Positions 10,553 through 22,545 are shown, counted from the first letter of the stretch. The stretch is DNA of 64,000 nucleotides from Varanus komodoensis (GCF_004798865.1 NW_025336010.1:696211-760210), one strand, 5' to 3'. The notes: generated by a model from the sequence alone, not told the origin. Numbers and translations are program-made.

Positions 10553-11259
10553 ATGAGGAAAACTCAGCCCTCTTCAGCACCCTCCTCAGCTGGTCAGAGT
10601 CCAATTCATCAGCCTAAGACAGAAGATGTTGCAAAAAGCTTAAAAGAGTTGCAAATGACGACTTTGGCGATACAGACGGCTTTAACAACTTTGCAAACAT
10701 CTCAAGAGGCGATGTCAACACGGCTGGAAAGCTTATCAAATGAGCAAAAAGAGCGACTTGACAAACTGGATAACTCTATTAAAGAGGTGACAACTCAATT
10801 ATCTGATGTTCGACTTAAAGCGGAACAGAATACACAAAAAATGCAACAAGTATGTGAAAAATTGGAGACAGTAGATAAATATATTTAATTAAGCAAACAA
10901 TTAAGTCAACATGGGACTCAACGGCTGCATTAGAGATGGAGAAGGCATCTTACTATCTAAGATTTCAGAATATACCTGAAGAGAAAAATGAGGATCTGAG
11001 AGAGCTTATAACTGACATGTTGGCGGAGCTTTTAGAAATCGAGAATGAGGTCATGGGTATGGGAATTGACCTTGTTTTTAGGGTCAATTCCTCTTACACC
11101 AGAAAGAATAAACTTCCGAGAGAAGTTCATGTCAAATTTGCTCTGAGGTCTATAAGAGACAATGTTTTGAAGGTCGTACAGGAGAAGCCGTTAAAGAGAG
11201 ATGATCATCAGGAGGTGACGGTCCTGAAACAGATACCACGGAGGATTAGAGAGGGATGA
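10553..11259 (+). pseudogene. L1 ORF1 (RNA-binding protein), broken
   Basis: The N-terminal part begins MRKTQPSSAPSSAGQ and is predicted coiled coil, rich in heptad-like Leu (LESLSNEQKERLDKLDNSI). A stop at 10886-10888 and a frame change follow. The RRM-like part reads YYLRFQNIPEEKNEDLREL, and the C-terminal domain runs to about 11480, passing a further stop near 11257 and including the FKWLTPEGIFFTWNS patch. L1 ORF1p is a trimeric nucleic-acid chaperone that packages L1 RNA. Confidence 0.85.
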
Positions 11260-11608
11260 AAGAAATATCTATTCCTTACTACAAAACTGATCAAGAAAGA
11301 GATTATCTTTAAGTGGCTAACACCAGAAGGAATATTTTTCACATGGAACTCTGTAAGATATAAATTGGATTCAATTCTTAAAGCACAAGAGTTCTATGAA
11401 AATTTAGAGTCATGTTGGAAGAGGAGGACCCTGTCGTCTCTAAAGAAGGAGAAAAAGGTGCCAAAGCAATGGAAATAACAGCGTACCATTCTGAAGAAGG
11501 AGAAATACTGAAGGTTGATTCACAACAAGAAGTACAGACTTTGGACTCAAAGGAGGAAAAAAAGGTAGAACTGTAAAGGCAAAGAAAAAGTAGATAATTC
11601 TATTAAAT

Positions 11609-14600
11609 ATGGCTCTTAAAAAGGAAGGGAAAATTGAATTGTTCTCCTTAAATGTTAATGGACTAAAATGGACCATCTAAGAGAAGAAGAATTTTTGCTC
11701 AACTTCAAAAATGAAGGTTAGATATAATTTGTCTACAAGAAACACATATTAAGAAACAATGTTAAACTTCTGGAATGTTTAAAACTGGGAAAATTGTTCG
11801 TATCTTCTGCATCGCAAAAGAAAAGAGGTTTAGCACTATATGTTAAAGAAAAATTGGACCCTAAATATATTCTTGCTGATGAGGATGGTAGGATCTTGAT
11901 GGTAGAAATTACAATTAAACATAAAAAGGTGCTCTTAGTGGCAATATATGCACCAAATGACCATCAGGAAACTTTTTACCAAAAACTACGTACATTACTC
12001 TTACAAGTGGACTATCAGACTGTGTGTGTAATGGGCGATTTTAATGCAATTGTGAATAAGGGAATCGATCACAAGAGTGAAAGTAAGGGGAAAAAAGAGT
12101 AGGAGGAGGCTTCCAAAGTCTTGTTCCAACATGACTGAAGAACTCAGATTGATAGATGCCTGGAGGCATAAAAACCCAACTTCTGCCCATTATTCTTTTT
12201 ATTCAAACAGACACAGGTCATGGTCTAGAATTGATATGGTTTGGATAACTCTAGACTTAGTTCCAGATTTGATAGAAGCTGAAATGGAGACAAATGTCTG
12301 GGCGGATCATAACCCTGTATCTGTATCACTGAAAGGAGCTGCAAGGACGCCCAGATGAAGTCTAGATAAAGCATTACTAAAAGATAAAAAATTTACAGAA
12401 GAGATAAGCAAAGAAATGCAAATATTCTTTCAAATAAACAAAGCGGAAGAAACTTTGGGATATGTCTGGGATACAGCTAAGGCCTATGTCAGGAGACTGA
12501 TAATAACCTACTCAGCAAAAATAAATAAAAAGAAAAAGCAAGAGCGAGCAACATTAGTAGAAGAACTGAGGAAACGGGAACAAGAACTGCAGGAGGATCC
12601 AACAAAAAGAAATCTTAGTGTCCAAATGAATACTTTAAAGCACAAATTGAATCTCTTGGATACAAATGAACTTACTAAGCAAATGAAACTGGCTAAACAG
12701 AATTTTTTTGAAAATGCTAATAAACCAGGGAGATGGCTAGCATATAAAGTAAAAAAAGAAAGAGAGAAGAAACTCATTTCGAAACTGAAAGACGGAGAAG
12801 GACGACTACAGGTACAAAATACACAAATTAAGAAAATAGCTGAAGATTTTTTGCAAGGTTATACCAGAAGGAGATTTTGATCGAGAAGGTAAAAGAATAC
12901 ATTCGAAAGGGAGACTTGCCAAAACTACCAGAAAAGTATCAAAAATTATTGAATCAAGAAGTAACAACTATGGAAATAACAGAGACAATCATGGGACAAA
13001 AGAACGATAAAACCCCTGGTCCAGATGGGCTACCAGCTGAATTTTACAAATCTTTTGAGGGAGTTTTTGCTACATCTCTTAAAGATATATGTAATGAAGC
13101 ATTGTTAAATGCTAAAACACCAGATAACTGGACAGAGGCAAATATCACATTAATACTGAAAGAAGATACGGACTTAACACAGATTCAAAATTACAGACCT
13201 ATATCATTACTAAATGTGGACTATAAAATTTTTGCCTCTATATTGGCAGAAAGGTTGAAGAAGTTTTTAATAGACTTTATTCATCCAGACCAAAATGGTT
13301 TCCTGCCTAAAAGACAAATGAAGAACACTCTGAGGACTATCTTGGATATCCTAGAATACTATGAAACACACACAGAAAAATCAATGGCTCTACTGTTTTT
13401 GGATGCCCAGAAAGCCTTTGATAATGTTAATTGGCAATTCATGAAGCAACAGATGGCTCAAATGGAGTTTGGGGGGAAATTCATGAATGCGATATCAAGC
13501 ATCTATCAAAGACAATCAGCCAGGATTTTAATTAATGGAGAACTTACAAGGGCTATAGAGATACAAAAGGGTACAAGGCAAGGATGCCCATTCTCACCCC
13601 TATTGTTCATTCTGACTTTAGAGGTCTTGAATAGAAATATTAGGGATGACGAGGACATTAAAGGTACTAAAATTAGAGATGAAAATTATAAATTGCAAGC
13701 ATTCGCAGATGATTTGGTCTTTATAATAGAGGAACCTTTTGTAACAATCCCTAAACTTTTACAACGGATTGAAGAATATGGTGAGGTTACAAGGATGAAA
13801 ATAAAGAAAGAAAAAATGAAACTTTTAGTTAAAAATCTTACACAAGATCAGAAAAAAAGACTCCAAGAACACGTGGACTTGCAGATTGTTAAAAAGGTTA
13901 AATACTTGGGAATCTATCTTACAGTTAAATGCACAACTTTGAAAGAAGACAATTATGATAAATTATTGAAGGGTATTAAAGGTGACCTGGAAAAATGGGC
14001 CAATTTACAATTGCCTTTGACGGGAAGAATAGCACTTGTTCAAATGAACATACTACCAAAACTTTTCTTTTTGTTCCAAATGATTCCCGTAAAAATTGAT
14101 AAAAAAATGTTTGAGGATTTAAATTTTCAAATTTCGAGATTTATTTGGAGAAAAAAGAAAGCAAGGATTAAACTAAAAATGCTTCAGGAAACCTAAAAGG
14201 ACAGGGGTTTTGGTCTTCCTGATTGGATATTGTACTATCAAGAGTCTATTTTAACTTGGCTAAAAGAATGGATAACCTTGCAAAATAAGAGAATTTTGTA
14301 TCTTGAAGGTTAGGATTTGCAAATGGGTTGGCATGCTTATATGTGGTACGAGAAGGTTAAGTCTCATGGGACTTTTTTAAGTCACTTTATTAGAAGATCA
14401 TTAATGTCGGTGTGGGAAAAGTTAAAGTCAAAATTGTATAATACATTACCAAGATGGCTTTCACCTATGGAAGCTTTTGTGTATCCAAATGTACTGAATT
14501 TTGAAGGGATCATAAGATATGATGATATTTCGGATAAGGATGGAGGCCTGAAACTAGATCAAGAAATACAAGAACAGGTACTCAATATCTCTTGGTGGTA

Positions 14601-15713
14601 TAAGGTGCAGATGCAATCAAGATATGCTAAAGATTGTAAAATATGGGGGTTTTATACAGACCTAATAGCCTTTGATGCTAAAAACAGATGAGAAAATTTA
14701 TGAGTTCTTACTTGACAGGAAAATGGAAGGGGAACAGGTTAAGGAAACTATGATAACATGGGCACAAAATTTTGGATATAATATTGAATTAGAAAAGTGG
14801 CAAAAGCTATGGGAGAGAAATATTAAGGTAACTTTAGCAACTTCGTATAAAGAAAATTTATATAAAATGTTCTATAGATGGTATTTGTCGCCAAGTCGAT
14901 TAGCTAAGATGTTTCCAAATATGCCATATGGATGTTGGAAATGTAAACATGATGAGGGTACTTTTTACCATATGTGGTGGACCTGTGATTATGTGAAAAA
15001 GTATTGGATTAAAATACATAAATGGCTTGAGGAAATNNNNNNNNNNNNNNNNNNNNNNNNNNNNNNNNNNNNNNNNNNNNNNNNNNNNNNNNNNNNNNNN
15101 NNNNNNNNNNNNNNNNNNNNNNNNNNNNNNNNNNNNCAAAATTTTGGATATAATATTGAATTAGAAAAGTGGCAAAAGCTATGGGAGAGAAATATTAAGG
15201 TAACTTTAGCAACTTCGTATAAAGAAAATTTATATAAAATGTTCTATAGATGGTATTTGTCGCCAAGTCGATTAGCTAAGATGTTTCCAAATATGCCAAA
15301 TGGATGTTGGAAATGTAAACATGATGAGGGTACTTTTTACCATATGTGGTGGACCTGTGATTATGTGAAAAAGTATTGGATTAAAATACATAAATGGCTT
15401 GAGGAAATGCTACAAAAACCCTTAGCTTTTAAACCTGAAATTTTCTTCTTAGGCATTATACCGGAAAATATTAGCAAGTATTAGCAAATAAGAAATGTAT
15501 TTGATGCTACATTTAGTCACAGCGGTGAGGATTGCACTTGCTCAATACTGGAAGAGTGAGGAACTACCCGCTGAGGAACTGATTTTAAAAAAGATTCTGG
15601 ACTGTGCAGAAATGGACAGATTGACTCTATTACTGAAGGAGAAAGAAGATACTGACTTCTATCAAACTTGGGACCTTTTTTATGATTGGCTGGAGAAACG
15701 GGACTTGGCTTAG
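11609..15713 (+). pseudogene. L1 ORF2 (endonuclease/reverse transcriptase), broken
   Basis: It starts MALKKEGKIELFSLNVNGLK, the APE-type endonuclease motif, with VMGDFNAI near 12033. The longest open part is 12877-14196. It holds KTPGPDGLPAEFYK, QNYRPISLLNVDYKIF, LDAQKAFDNVNW, GTRQGCPFSPLLF and the catalytic AFADDLVF box. The C-terminal zinc-knuckle segment reads CWKCKHDEGTFYHMWWTC. Stops and frameshifts occur in the endonuclease part, after 14196 and near 14690. The apparent doubling of the C-terminal segment is caused by the assembly gap. Confidence 0.92.
15037..15136. other. assembly gap (100 N) with duplicated flanks
   Basis: The 272 bases before the gap (14765-15036) recur after it (15137-15408). 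The only difference I found is T at 14927 against A at 15299. This is the signature of two overlapping contig ends, or two haplotypes, that were not merged. The duplication is probably not real genomic sequence. Confidence 0.93.
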
Positions 15714-15869
15714 ATTTAAAGATGTCTTTAAATTTTTATAAATCGATTTGAGTATGATTATAGAATGTTAAAAAGATATGTTATAAGGGGCTGACCCAGT
15801 ACGTCCGATGTATTTGATGACTGATGTTTTTTAGTTTTTAGTTTAAAATCTTAATAAAAATCTTAAAAA

Positions 15870-16495
15870 AAGAAGAAAACAAAGATCTCAGCTACCAAAG
15901 AATTACACAACTTTCCTGTCAACAAAGAAGAAATTGAAATTATGACAGAGTTGGCATACTTTAGAAGGAGAGTGAGACTTGGAAGGGCAGTGGTGAAGGA
16001 ACTAGAAAAGATAATGAAGTGTAAAGGCATTTAACTGGAGACCAGAGTCAGCATCATCTACACTATTGCACTCCTGATTACTGTGTGCTGATGTGAAAGC
16101 TGAACAGAGAAGAAAGCTGGAAGAAAATGGATGCATTTGAAACATGGTGCAGGACGAAAGCTTTGTGAACATCTTGGACCGACTGCAAGACTAACGAGTT
16201 GGGTCCCAGCGCAAACCAAGTCAGAGTTTTCCCCGGAAGCATAAAGGTCAAAATTGAAGCTGTCACACTTTGGGCACATCATGAGAAGGCACGACTCGGT
16301 GGAGAAGACAATAATGCCAGAGAAGGTTGAAGGCAGAAGGAAAGGAAGCCCAGACATTCGATCAAGTGATGCCATAAAGGAAACAACAGCACGAGCTGAC
16401 CAGGCCTGTCAAGGACATGACAAGCTGTGGAACTTTCATCCAGGGGGTTGCGATTAAGTCAGAAGTGCCTTGACAGCACACAGCCCCACCACCAC
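15870..16495 (+). repeat. RTE-clade LINE, 3' portion of the copy split by L1
   Basis: Begins with the right 19-bp target duplication. It then continues the RTE reverse transcriptase: KELHNFPVNKEEIEIM, LGRAVVKELEKIMKCKGI and LKLSHFGHIMRRHDSVEKT. The reading order resumes where 9485 left off. The copy ends about 45 bp before the RAB36 first coding exon. Confidence 0.78.
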
Positions 16496-16538
16496 ACAGG
16501 GAACCGGCAACATGGACAACAGTGAAAAGTTGACTTAC

Positions 16539-16607
16539 TTTCGGGAACTGGGAGATAACTCTGTCCCTGCTCACTGACGGCGTCACATGAAGTAGGGTGG
16601 CCTTCAT
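16539..16607 (-). CDS. RAB36: RAB36, first coding exon (N-terminus)
   Basis: RAB36 is a Rab-family GTPase related to RAB34, linked to Golgi and late-endosome positioning (family knowledge). This exon encodes 23 residues ending SVSRDRVISQFPK, matching my memory of the human N-terminal segment ending PVSRDRVIASFPK. The donor reads AAA|gtaagt, in phase 0 with the next exon. The exon probably begins at 16626 after a TTTTGCAG acceptor. Between that acceptor and the ATG lies an in-frame TGA, so the ATG at 16607 must be the start for this splice form. The longer human N-terminal isoform, as I remember it, could not be made through this acceptor. The preceding exon is noncoding and probably lies in the CpG island near 23.9 kb. 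Identity is firm because four exons join in phase. Confidence 0.9.
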
Positions 16608-16626
16608 TGCCCAAATTCAATTTGCA

Positions 16627-17294
16627 CTGCAAAATATGAACCAGAACAGAAACAAGCATGGGTTGATGTGGGAGATCCTACTAAAAGAGAAATATAAAAG
16701 AACAACACCCAGCACTTGTCTTTTAAAAATTGTATCACCATTCTACAAGGTGGGTCAGCATTATCATGTCTGAAGGCGGAAGGAGGGGCCGAGCGAGCGA
16801 ATGCAGCTTGTTTAAGGTTCACTCCGACATTCACAGCACCTTTGGTGTTTGAACAGGGCACCTCCTGACTGGCAGCTCACACTTGCCTGACCACTGCGGC
16901 ACACCAAGCTTCTAGCCCACCTAATCCTACATGCCCAATGGCAACAGAATCACACGTTTCCATGTAATCCATTTCCCTGTATAAATTTAAGAAAAGCAGA
17001 ACTCTATTTATCCCATGGTCTGAAAGTACATTAGCAGTTCTGCCAGAGAAGTGGACTCTGGGAAGGGAGAATACCTTGACATGTACATCTTCGTATACAG
17101 GCCTGAGTGTCTGGCAGCTTTCATGCAAACCTTGAGGCCTTCTATTGAAAGCCCTCGGCAATCTGCCCTTCCTCCCTGGCCAGTGATGTAGGGGGAAATT
17201 TAGAAGTGTGGGGGAGTCCACACCCCCATCAAGCCCACACACCCCCAAGCCAAACCTATTTCCTATAACCCATGATTATACAATACAAATGAGC
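16627..17294. other. RAB36 intron 5' of first coding exon, unassigned
   Basis: Contains the acceptor tract TTTTGCAG (minus strand) at 16634-16627. Nothing else is recognised. Confidence 0.5.
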
Positions 17295-17830
17295 TTTCGC
17301 AAAATCACCCAGAATCACAGAATAGTAGAGTAGGAAGGGGCCAGAGGGCCATCAGGTCCAACCCCTGCTCAGTGCAGGACACCGAGTTACACCATCTCTC
17401 TCTGAGGGCGTCCAGTTGTAACTTGAATGCCTCTTCTGTAGGAGAGCCCACCACCTCCCTGGGTCATGTGTTCCACTGCTGCATTGCTCCATCAGTCCTC
17501 CTGATGTTCAGCTGGAACCTGCCTTCCTGCAGCTTGCGCCCCCATTCGAGTCCTGCCCGCTGGCCTTCCTCTTTGGAGAGGTCCTGGCCTTCCTGTGTGC
17601 AGTCTTTCCAGTACGTGAAGAGCACCATCACATCTCCTCTGTCTTCTCTTCGCAAGGCCAAACATGCCCAGTTCTTTCCGTCTCTCCTCACAGGGATCTG
17701 TTTCCAGTCCCTGGATCATCCTCATCGCCCTCCTCTGAACACTTTCCAGCTTGTATCTTTTTCAAACTGGTGCTCAGCACTGCACACAGCACTACATAGA
17801 TGGCCTGATTAGTACCAAGTTTAGGGGAAC
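17295..17830 (-). repeat. old CR1 3' end
   Basis: The plus strand opens AGAATCACAGAATAGTAGAG and includes TCAGGTCCAACCCCTGCT, the classic reverse complement of a CR1 tail. The minus strand encodes RRMIQGLETDPCEERRKELG and related C-terminal CR1 sequence. It is more diverged than the CR1 family at 27.9 kb. Confidence 0.75.
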
Positions 17831-18960
17831 TAGCATTTCACTTGATTTGGAAGTGATACTTCCATTAATGCAGTCTAATACAGGATCTGCCTCTTTTGAA
17901 GCTAAGTTTTGTCACTTTGTTTGAATTTCTTTTGAGTTATGAATGCAAGATGAGGATATTTCTTTAGAGGTGAAATAATTGCAGCTTCTAGAAGTTATTT
18001 ATCTTATTTATTATGAATGAATATTAAACTACATTCATATCCTGCTCTCCAGCCAAAGATGCCCCAGAGTGGCTTACATGGAATTAATAAGGCAGTTCCC
18101 GCCCATAGGCTTACTCTCTAAAAACATGACATACAAGAGGAAAAGGACAGGGAGGGAAGAGGAAAAAAGGAGACACAGACGCTAATTAACCACATTCATT
18201 CATTCATTTGCTCACTTTCTAGCCTGCCCCATTAGCCGTATGGCTCCCTTAAAGAAACACAGGTGTTACATTCTCCCAAGAGTAAGTCTGGATTGACAAT
18301 CACTGTTTGGTTTCTTTTTTCTGTGACTTCTGCAACCACAGAATTTGTGTGGGAGATCCTTTGTGAGTTCAGAGTCTATTATTTAGGGTTTCCAGATTCT
18401 CAAAATATCCAATGATCTTTTATTGTGCTCTCATTGGATCCACACTAAATCATGCATAAAGTATCCTAACTGAAGTAAGTTAAGGCTATCAAAAGTCATA
18501 GCTAATTTTTTCCCACTGATTCCAGTGAATGTATTTCCACTTAACCATGATTTCTCCCAAATAATTCTGGGGCTGAGTTGCTCGAAAACACCTGTTTGGC
18601 TCATTAAGCTACAACTCCCAGAATCAGTCAGTCCATCTTCCCCAGGAACTCTGGAAACAGATCTCTCTGTGTGAGGAATGGGAGTCCACTCACGACACTC
18701 AGTGCCCTTGACACACTGCAGTCCCCCAAGATTCTATGGGGGAGCAATGACTGTTTAAAGTGGAATAAAAGTGCCCTAGATGTGTGGTGCAAAAGTAACC
18801 TAAATCTGAAACCATCCCTTTTTGTGGCCTTCTCAACAGTGTTTCAACCTTTCCAAAAATAATTTACTTAACAATTGTCCAAATTGGATTTCTTTCAACA
18901 TTTGTGGAAGCAGCCACTCAGTTCTGGAGTCAGGTTGGTTTCTTCATAGCCACTGGTTAA
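17831..18960. other. RAB36 intron, old repeat debris
   Basis: Around 18005-18130 there is a patch like a LINE 3' UTR (CATATCCTGCTCTCCAGCC then GAGTGGCTTACATGG). A patch near 18605-18625 (TTAAGCTACAACTCCCAGAA) resembles common MITE-like repeats. No gene is seen. Confidence 0.4.
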
Positions 18961-18969
18961 TCTAATGCT

Positions 18970-20870
18970 CTGGCTTCCAAAGGTTCTCATTCAGGGGGCC
19001 CATTTATTTCATTTAAACAGAAGCAATGGCATGTGAGGAATTGTCCATTTTGATCACATTTCTGAGACAATCAAGTTCATGTTACTGAAATCCCTTTCAC
19101 ATTCAAATATGCTACTTGGGATTACTTTGCTGGATTGCATCAAAGAATTTAGGTCAGGTGGTACCTGCTGGCTGTTATCTAAGTAGTCTCCAAAAGCCAA
19201 GAGTGCAGAATGAATGTTAATTTGCAACGTCTGCATAGTGATGGCACGTCTCCAAGTCTTGGCTGGATTTCTGTGGGCCACCCCTCATGTTCCAGGACCT
19301 GAAGCTCCTTTATGATGTTACGGATGGACCATTCAATGTGAACTTTGCTGGATTCACTCTAAGCAGGCCCTGTTTCATGTCGGTCACTAAGCTGGTTATG
19401 AAGTGACCATGCCTAATGGCCACTACTTTCCAATTATCTGTCAACTGAAAGATGATCTCTCAGTCAGTGAACAACTGCTGTACTTATTAGAAGACTTGAA
19501 GTGTAAACACAGAGAACGGTGGTTTTTCCAAACTGCTGAAATAGTCCTAAAGGAACTTAACATCCAAGACCTTTCCAGTCCTATTTATCTGCTCATCCAA
19601 TTGCTCTGAACATTTTCTCAGCTCTCTTTTATTTTGTGGGGACTTGCTGTATAATGAATAAAGTTTGTCCATAAATGCACAGAAAAAATCCATACAACAG
19701 ACTTCTGAAACTGTGTCACCAACAGTCAGCTCTAACCCGTGATTTCGACAAGGCCACACAATGATGCTGGGACGTCTTTCAAGAAGGCACTGCGCAACTC
19801 CAGATTTCCTTCCTAGCATCACACTAGCTCCATCACTAGAAAAACATACAAGATTTTGTTGGAGGTACTGAAGATCAAAACCATGTGATGTTAGGCAATT
19901 TAGAAGCATGGATGTTATCGTTACTGCATTTTTCTATGCAAGTTCTATTAGGTCAAGAAAAATGACACATCTCATTTTGTTTATCATATTCAAATATTAA
20001 ATACACTGTTAATGTGCTTTTTATCACTGAGACTTGTGGACTCATCAGTAAGAAATGGTATCTCAGCACTGATGCTGTTTTGCTTTGTGGATGTCTGATT
20101 GCATTACTGATCCAATGTGATCAATAATTTGAGTGGCACTGAATCTGGAATTCAGACCTTTAGCAAGCTCTGCACCATTTAGCTCTTGTGGCTGCAGCAG
20201 TTTAAAGTGATCGGATTCTTTTTAGCTAAGTAACAGGCTGCTTAAATACCCTGCAAGTCCTTATTTGGGATGCATGGCAGCAATCAGGGTCAAGACTGTG
20301 TGTTGCATTTTGACTTTATCCAATCTCTCCTTGGCCTGCTTATGGGCAACTGAAGGGGAGCACTTCCACACCTTCCTTGGGACTGACTTAGGTTGTATGG
20401 TTCTTGAAGTTCCATCCTATGCAACAGAATGACTACACTGAGAGATCCCAAATGCTTGACTTTGTACATACAGAATAACCAAGTCAACATGATACACATC
20501 TCAGCCATGGATTATTGCTTTTCTTGTTTTCCCACATTTCCACTGACCACGTATCTGACCAGACATTGCTGACACCATCTGACTTTGCTACTTCAATAGA
20601 GATTGTGCAAAGTACCAATTTCTGGGTCTACACAGTGACCCTCTGTTGCAACCGAACTGCTTGATGGTACAGTCTAATGAGCATTCACTGGCTGTCCTGC
20701 AACTACAGCATTCAAACTCTCCGTAACTTGTTTTGGCTTTCTGAAGTAGGAATACTGCTTTGCCTGCAGTTCAAAGCACTTTTTGTACTCTGCATTAACT
20801 GACTCAGAAAGCCCTATAAAGTTCAACATCAAATAAAATACCCAAAAAGAACTGAATACAAAAGAGCACT
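18970..20870 (-). pseudogene. hAT transposase fossil, KIAA1586-like
   Basis: The minus strand encodes NAEYKKCFELQAKQYSYFRK near 20800 and SSDGASVMLGRKSGVAQCLL near 19820, then VWPCRNHGLELTVGDTVSEV. The hAT dimerisation signature CERDFSNMNLIVSEM lies near 19060-19100. The DGASVMLGRKSG core resembles KIAA1586 and related domesticated hAT transposases in vertebrates. Many stops and frameshifts interrupt it, so this is a dead DNA transposon or a retained relic. The ends were not located. Confidence 0.8.
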
Positions 20871-20934
20871 GACTCTTTTATACCCCACAAAACAAAGCAG
20901 AAACCATTCCCAGTATGCTACAATTGAAACTTAA

Positions 20935-22545
20935 CTGTTGTTGCTAGTCACAAAGTCACGTCCGACCCATCACAACCCCATGGACAACATTCCTCCAGGC
21001 CTTCCTGTCCTCCACCATCCCTCGGAGTCCACTTAAGCTCACGCCGACTGCCTGAGCAACTCCATCTAGCCACCTCATTCTCTGCTGTCCCCTTCTTCTT
21101 TTGCCATCTATTGTTCCCAGCATTAGGCTCTTCTCCAGTGAGTCCTTTCTTCTCATTAGGTGGCCAAAATATTTGAGTTTCATCTTCAGGATCTGGCCTT
21201 CTAAAGAGCAGTCAGGGTTGATCTCTAGGACTGATCGATTTGATCGCCTTGCGGTCCAAGGGACTTGCAGGAGTCTCCACCAGCACCACAATTCAAAGGC
21301 CTCAATTTTTCGGCGCTCAGCCTTCCTTATGGTCCAGCTTTCACAGCCATACATGGCGAATGGGAAAACCATAGCCTTGATTATATGTACTTTTGTCAGC
21401 AGGGTGATGTCTCTGCTTTTTAGTATGCTGTCTAGATTTGCCATAGCTTTCCTCCCAAGGAGCAAGTGTCTTTTAATTTCTTGGCTGCAGTCACCATCTG
21501 CGGTGATCTTGGAGCCCAGGAAAATAAAATCTGTCACTACCTCCATTTCTTCCCCATCTATTTGCCAGGAAGTGAGAGGACCGGATGTCATCTTAGTTTT
21601 CTTCATGTTGAGTTTCAAGCCAAGTTTTGCACTCTCCTCCTTCACCCGCAACAAGAGGCTCTTTAGTTCCTCTTCATTTTCTGCCATTAGAGTGGTATCT
21701 TCTGCATATCTGAGGTTGGCAATCTTAATTCCAACTTGTGATTCATCTAGCCTCACCTTTCTCATAATGTGCTCTGCATATAAGTTAAATAGGCAGGGAG
21801 AAAATATGCAGTCTTGCCAAACTCCTTTCTCAGTTTTGAACCAATCAGTGGTTCTGTGCCCAGTTCTCACTGTTGCTTCTTGACCCGCATATAGGTTTCT
21901 CAAGAGACAAATAAAATGGTCTGGTACTCCCATCTATTTAAGAACTTGCCACAATTTGTTGTGATCCACACAATCAAAGGCTTTAGCATAGTCAATGAAG
22001 CAGAAGTAGATGTTTTTCTGGGACTCCCTAGCTTTCTCCATGATCCAGTGGCAATTTGATCTCTAGTGCCTCTGCCTCTTCGAAATCCTGCCTGTACTTC
22101 TGGTAGTTCTCGGTCCACATACTGCTGGAGCCGAGCTTGTAGGATTTTGAGCATCACTTTGCTAGCATGTGAAATGAGTGCAATGGTGTGATAGTTTGAA
22201 TATTCTCTGGCATTTCCCTTCTTTGAGACTGGAATGTAAACTGACCTTTTCCAATCCTGCAGCCACTGTTGAGTTTTCCACATCTTTACAGCACCGGACT
22301 CTCCTTTCACCCCCAGATACATCCGCAACTGAGCGTCCTTTCGGCTTTGACCCAGCCGCTTCATTCTTTCTGGCGCTACTAGTACTAGCCCTCTGCGCTT
22401 CCCCAGTAGCATATTGGACACCTTGTGACCTGAGGGGCTCATTTTCTGGCGACCTATCTCTTTGCCCTTTAGAACTGTCCATGGGGTTTTCATGGCAAGG
22501 GTACTGGAGTGGGTTGCCATTTCCTTCTCCAGTGGATCAGCTTTA
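20935..22545 (-). mobile_element. BovB (RTE) LINE, 3' part
   Basis: Two long minus-strand frames carry the element. The upstream part includes LQQYVDRELPEVQAGFRRGR. The 325-residue part at 20956-21933 begins MGVPDHFICLLRNLYAGQEA. It passes KGVWQDCIFSPCLFNLYAEH, NLRYAEDTTLMAENEEELKS (catalytic box with AED for the usual ADD) and FIFLGSKITADGDCSQEIKR. It ends in the LKYFGHLMRRKDSLEKSLML signature. A frame change near 21930 and the changed catalytic box show it is inactive. BovB is abundant in squamates and famous for horizontal transfer to ruminants. It is in the same orientation as RAB36. Confidence 0.92.

Larger units (their letters stand above)
9486..15869 (+). mobile_element. near-full-length L1 LINE in RAB36 intron
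   Basis: A non-LTR retrotransposon in antisense orientation to RAB36. It has a 1.07-kb 5' UTR with a duplicated 33-base unit (about 9628-9686) and a long T-rich tract at 10380-10520. ORF1 and ORF2 follow, then a short 3' UTR ending AATAAAAATCTTAAAAAA. Perfect 19-bp target duplications flank it. After removing the gap and its duplicated flank, the element is about 6.0 kb, so it is 5' complete or nearly so. Both ORFs carry stops and frameshifts, so this copy is dead. It inserted into an older RTE copy. Confidence 0.92.

Noticed and set aside
14765-15484. A genuine tandem duplication of the L1 C-terminal domain
   Set aside because: The two copies are nearly identical and separated by exactly 100 N, which indicates an unmerged assembly overlap.
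20956-21933. A host gene of 325 residues (such sequences are often annotated as craniofacial development protein 2-like)
   Set aside because: The content is BovB reverse transcriptase with the diagnostic C-terminal FGHLMRR motif and a BovB 3' terminus, so it is a LINE.
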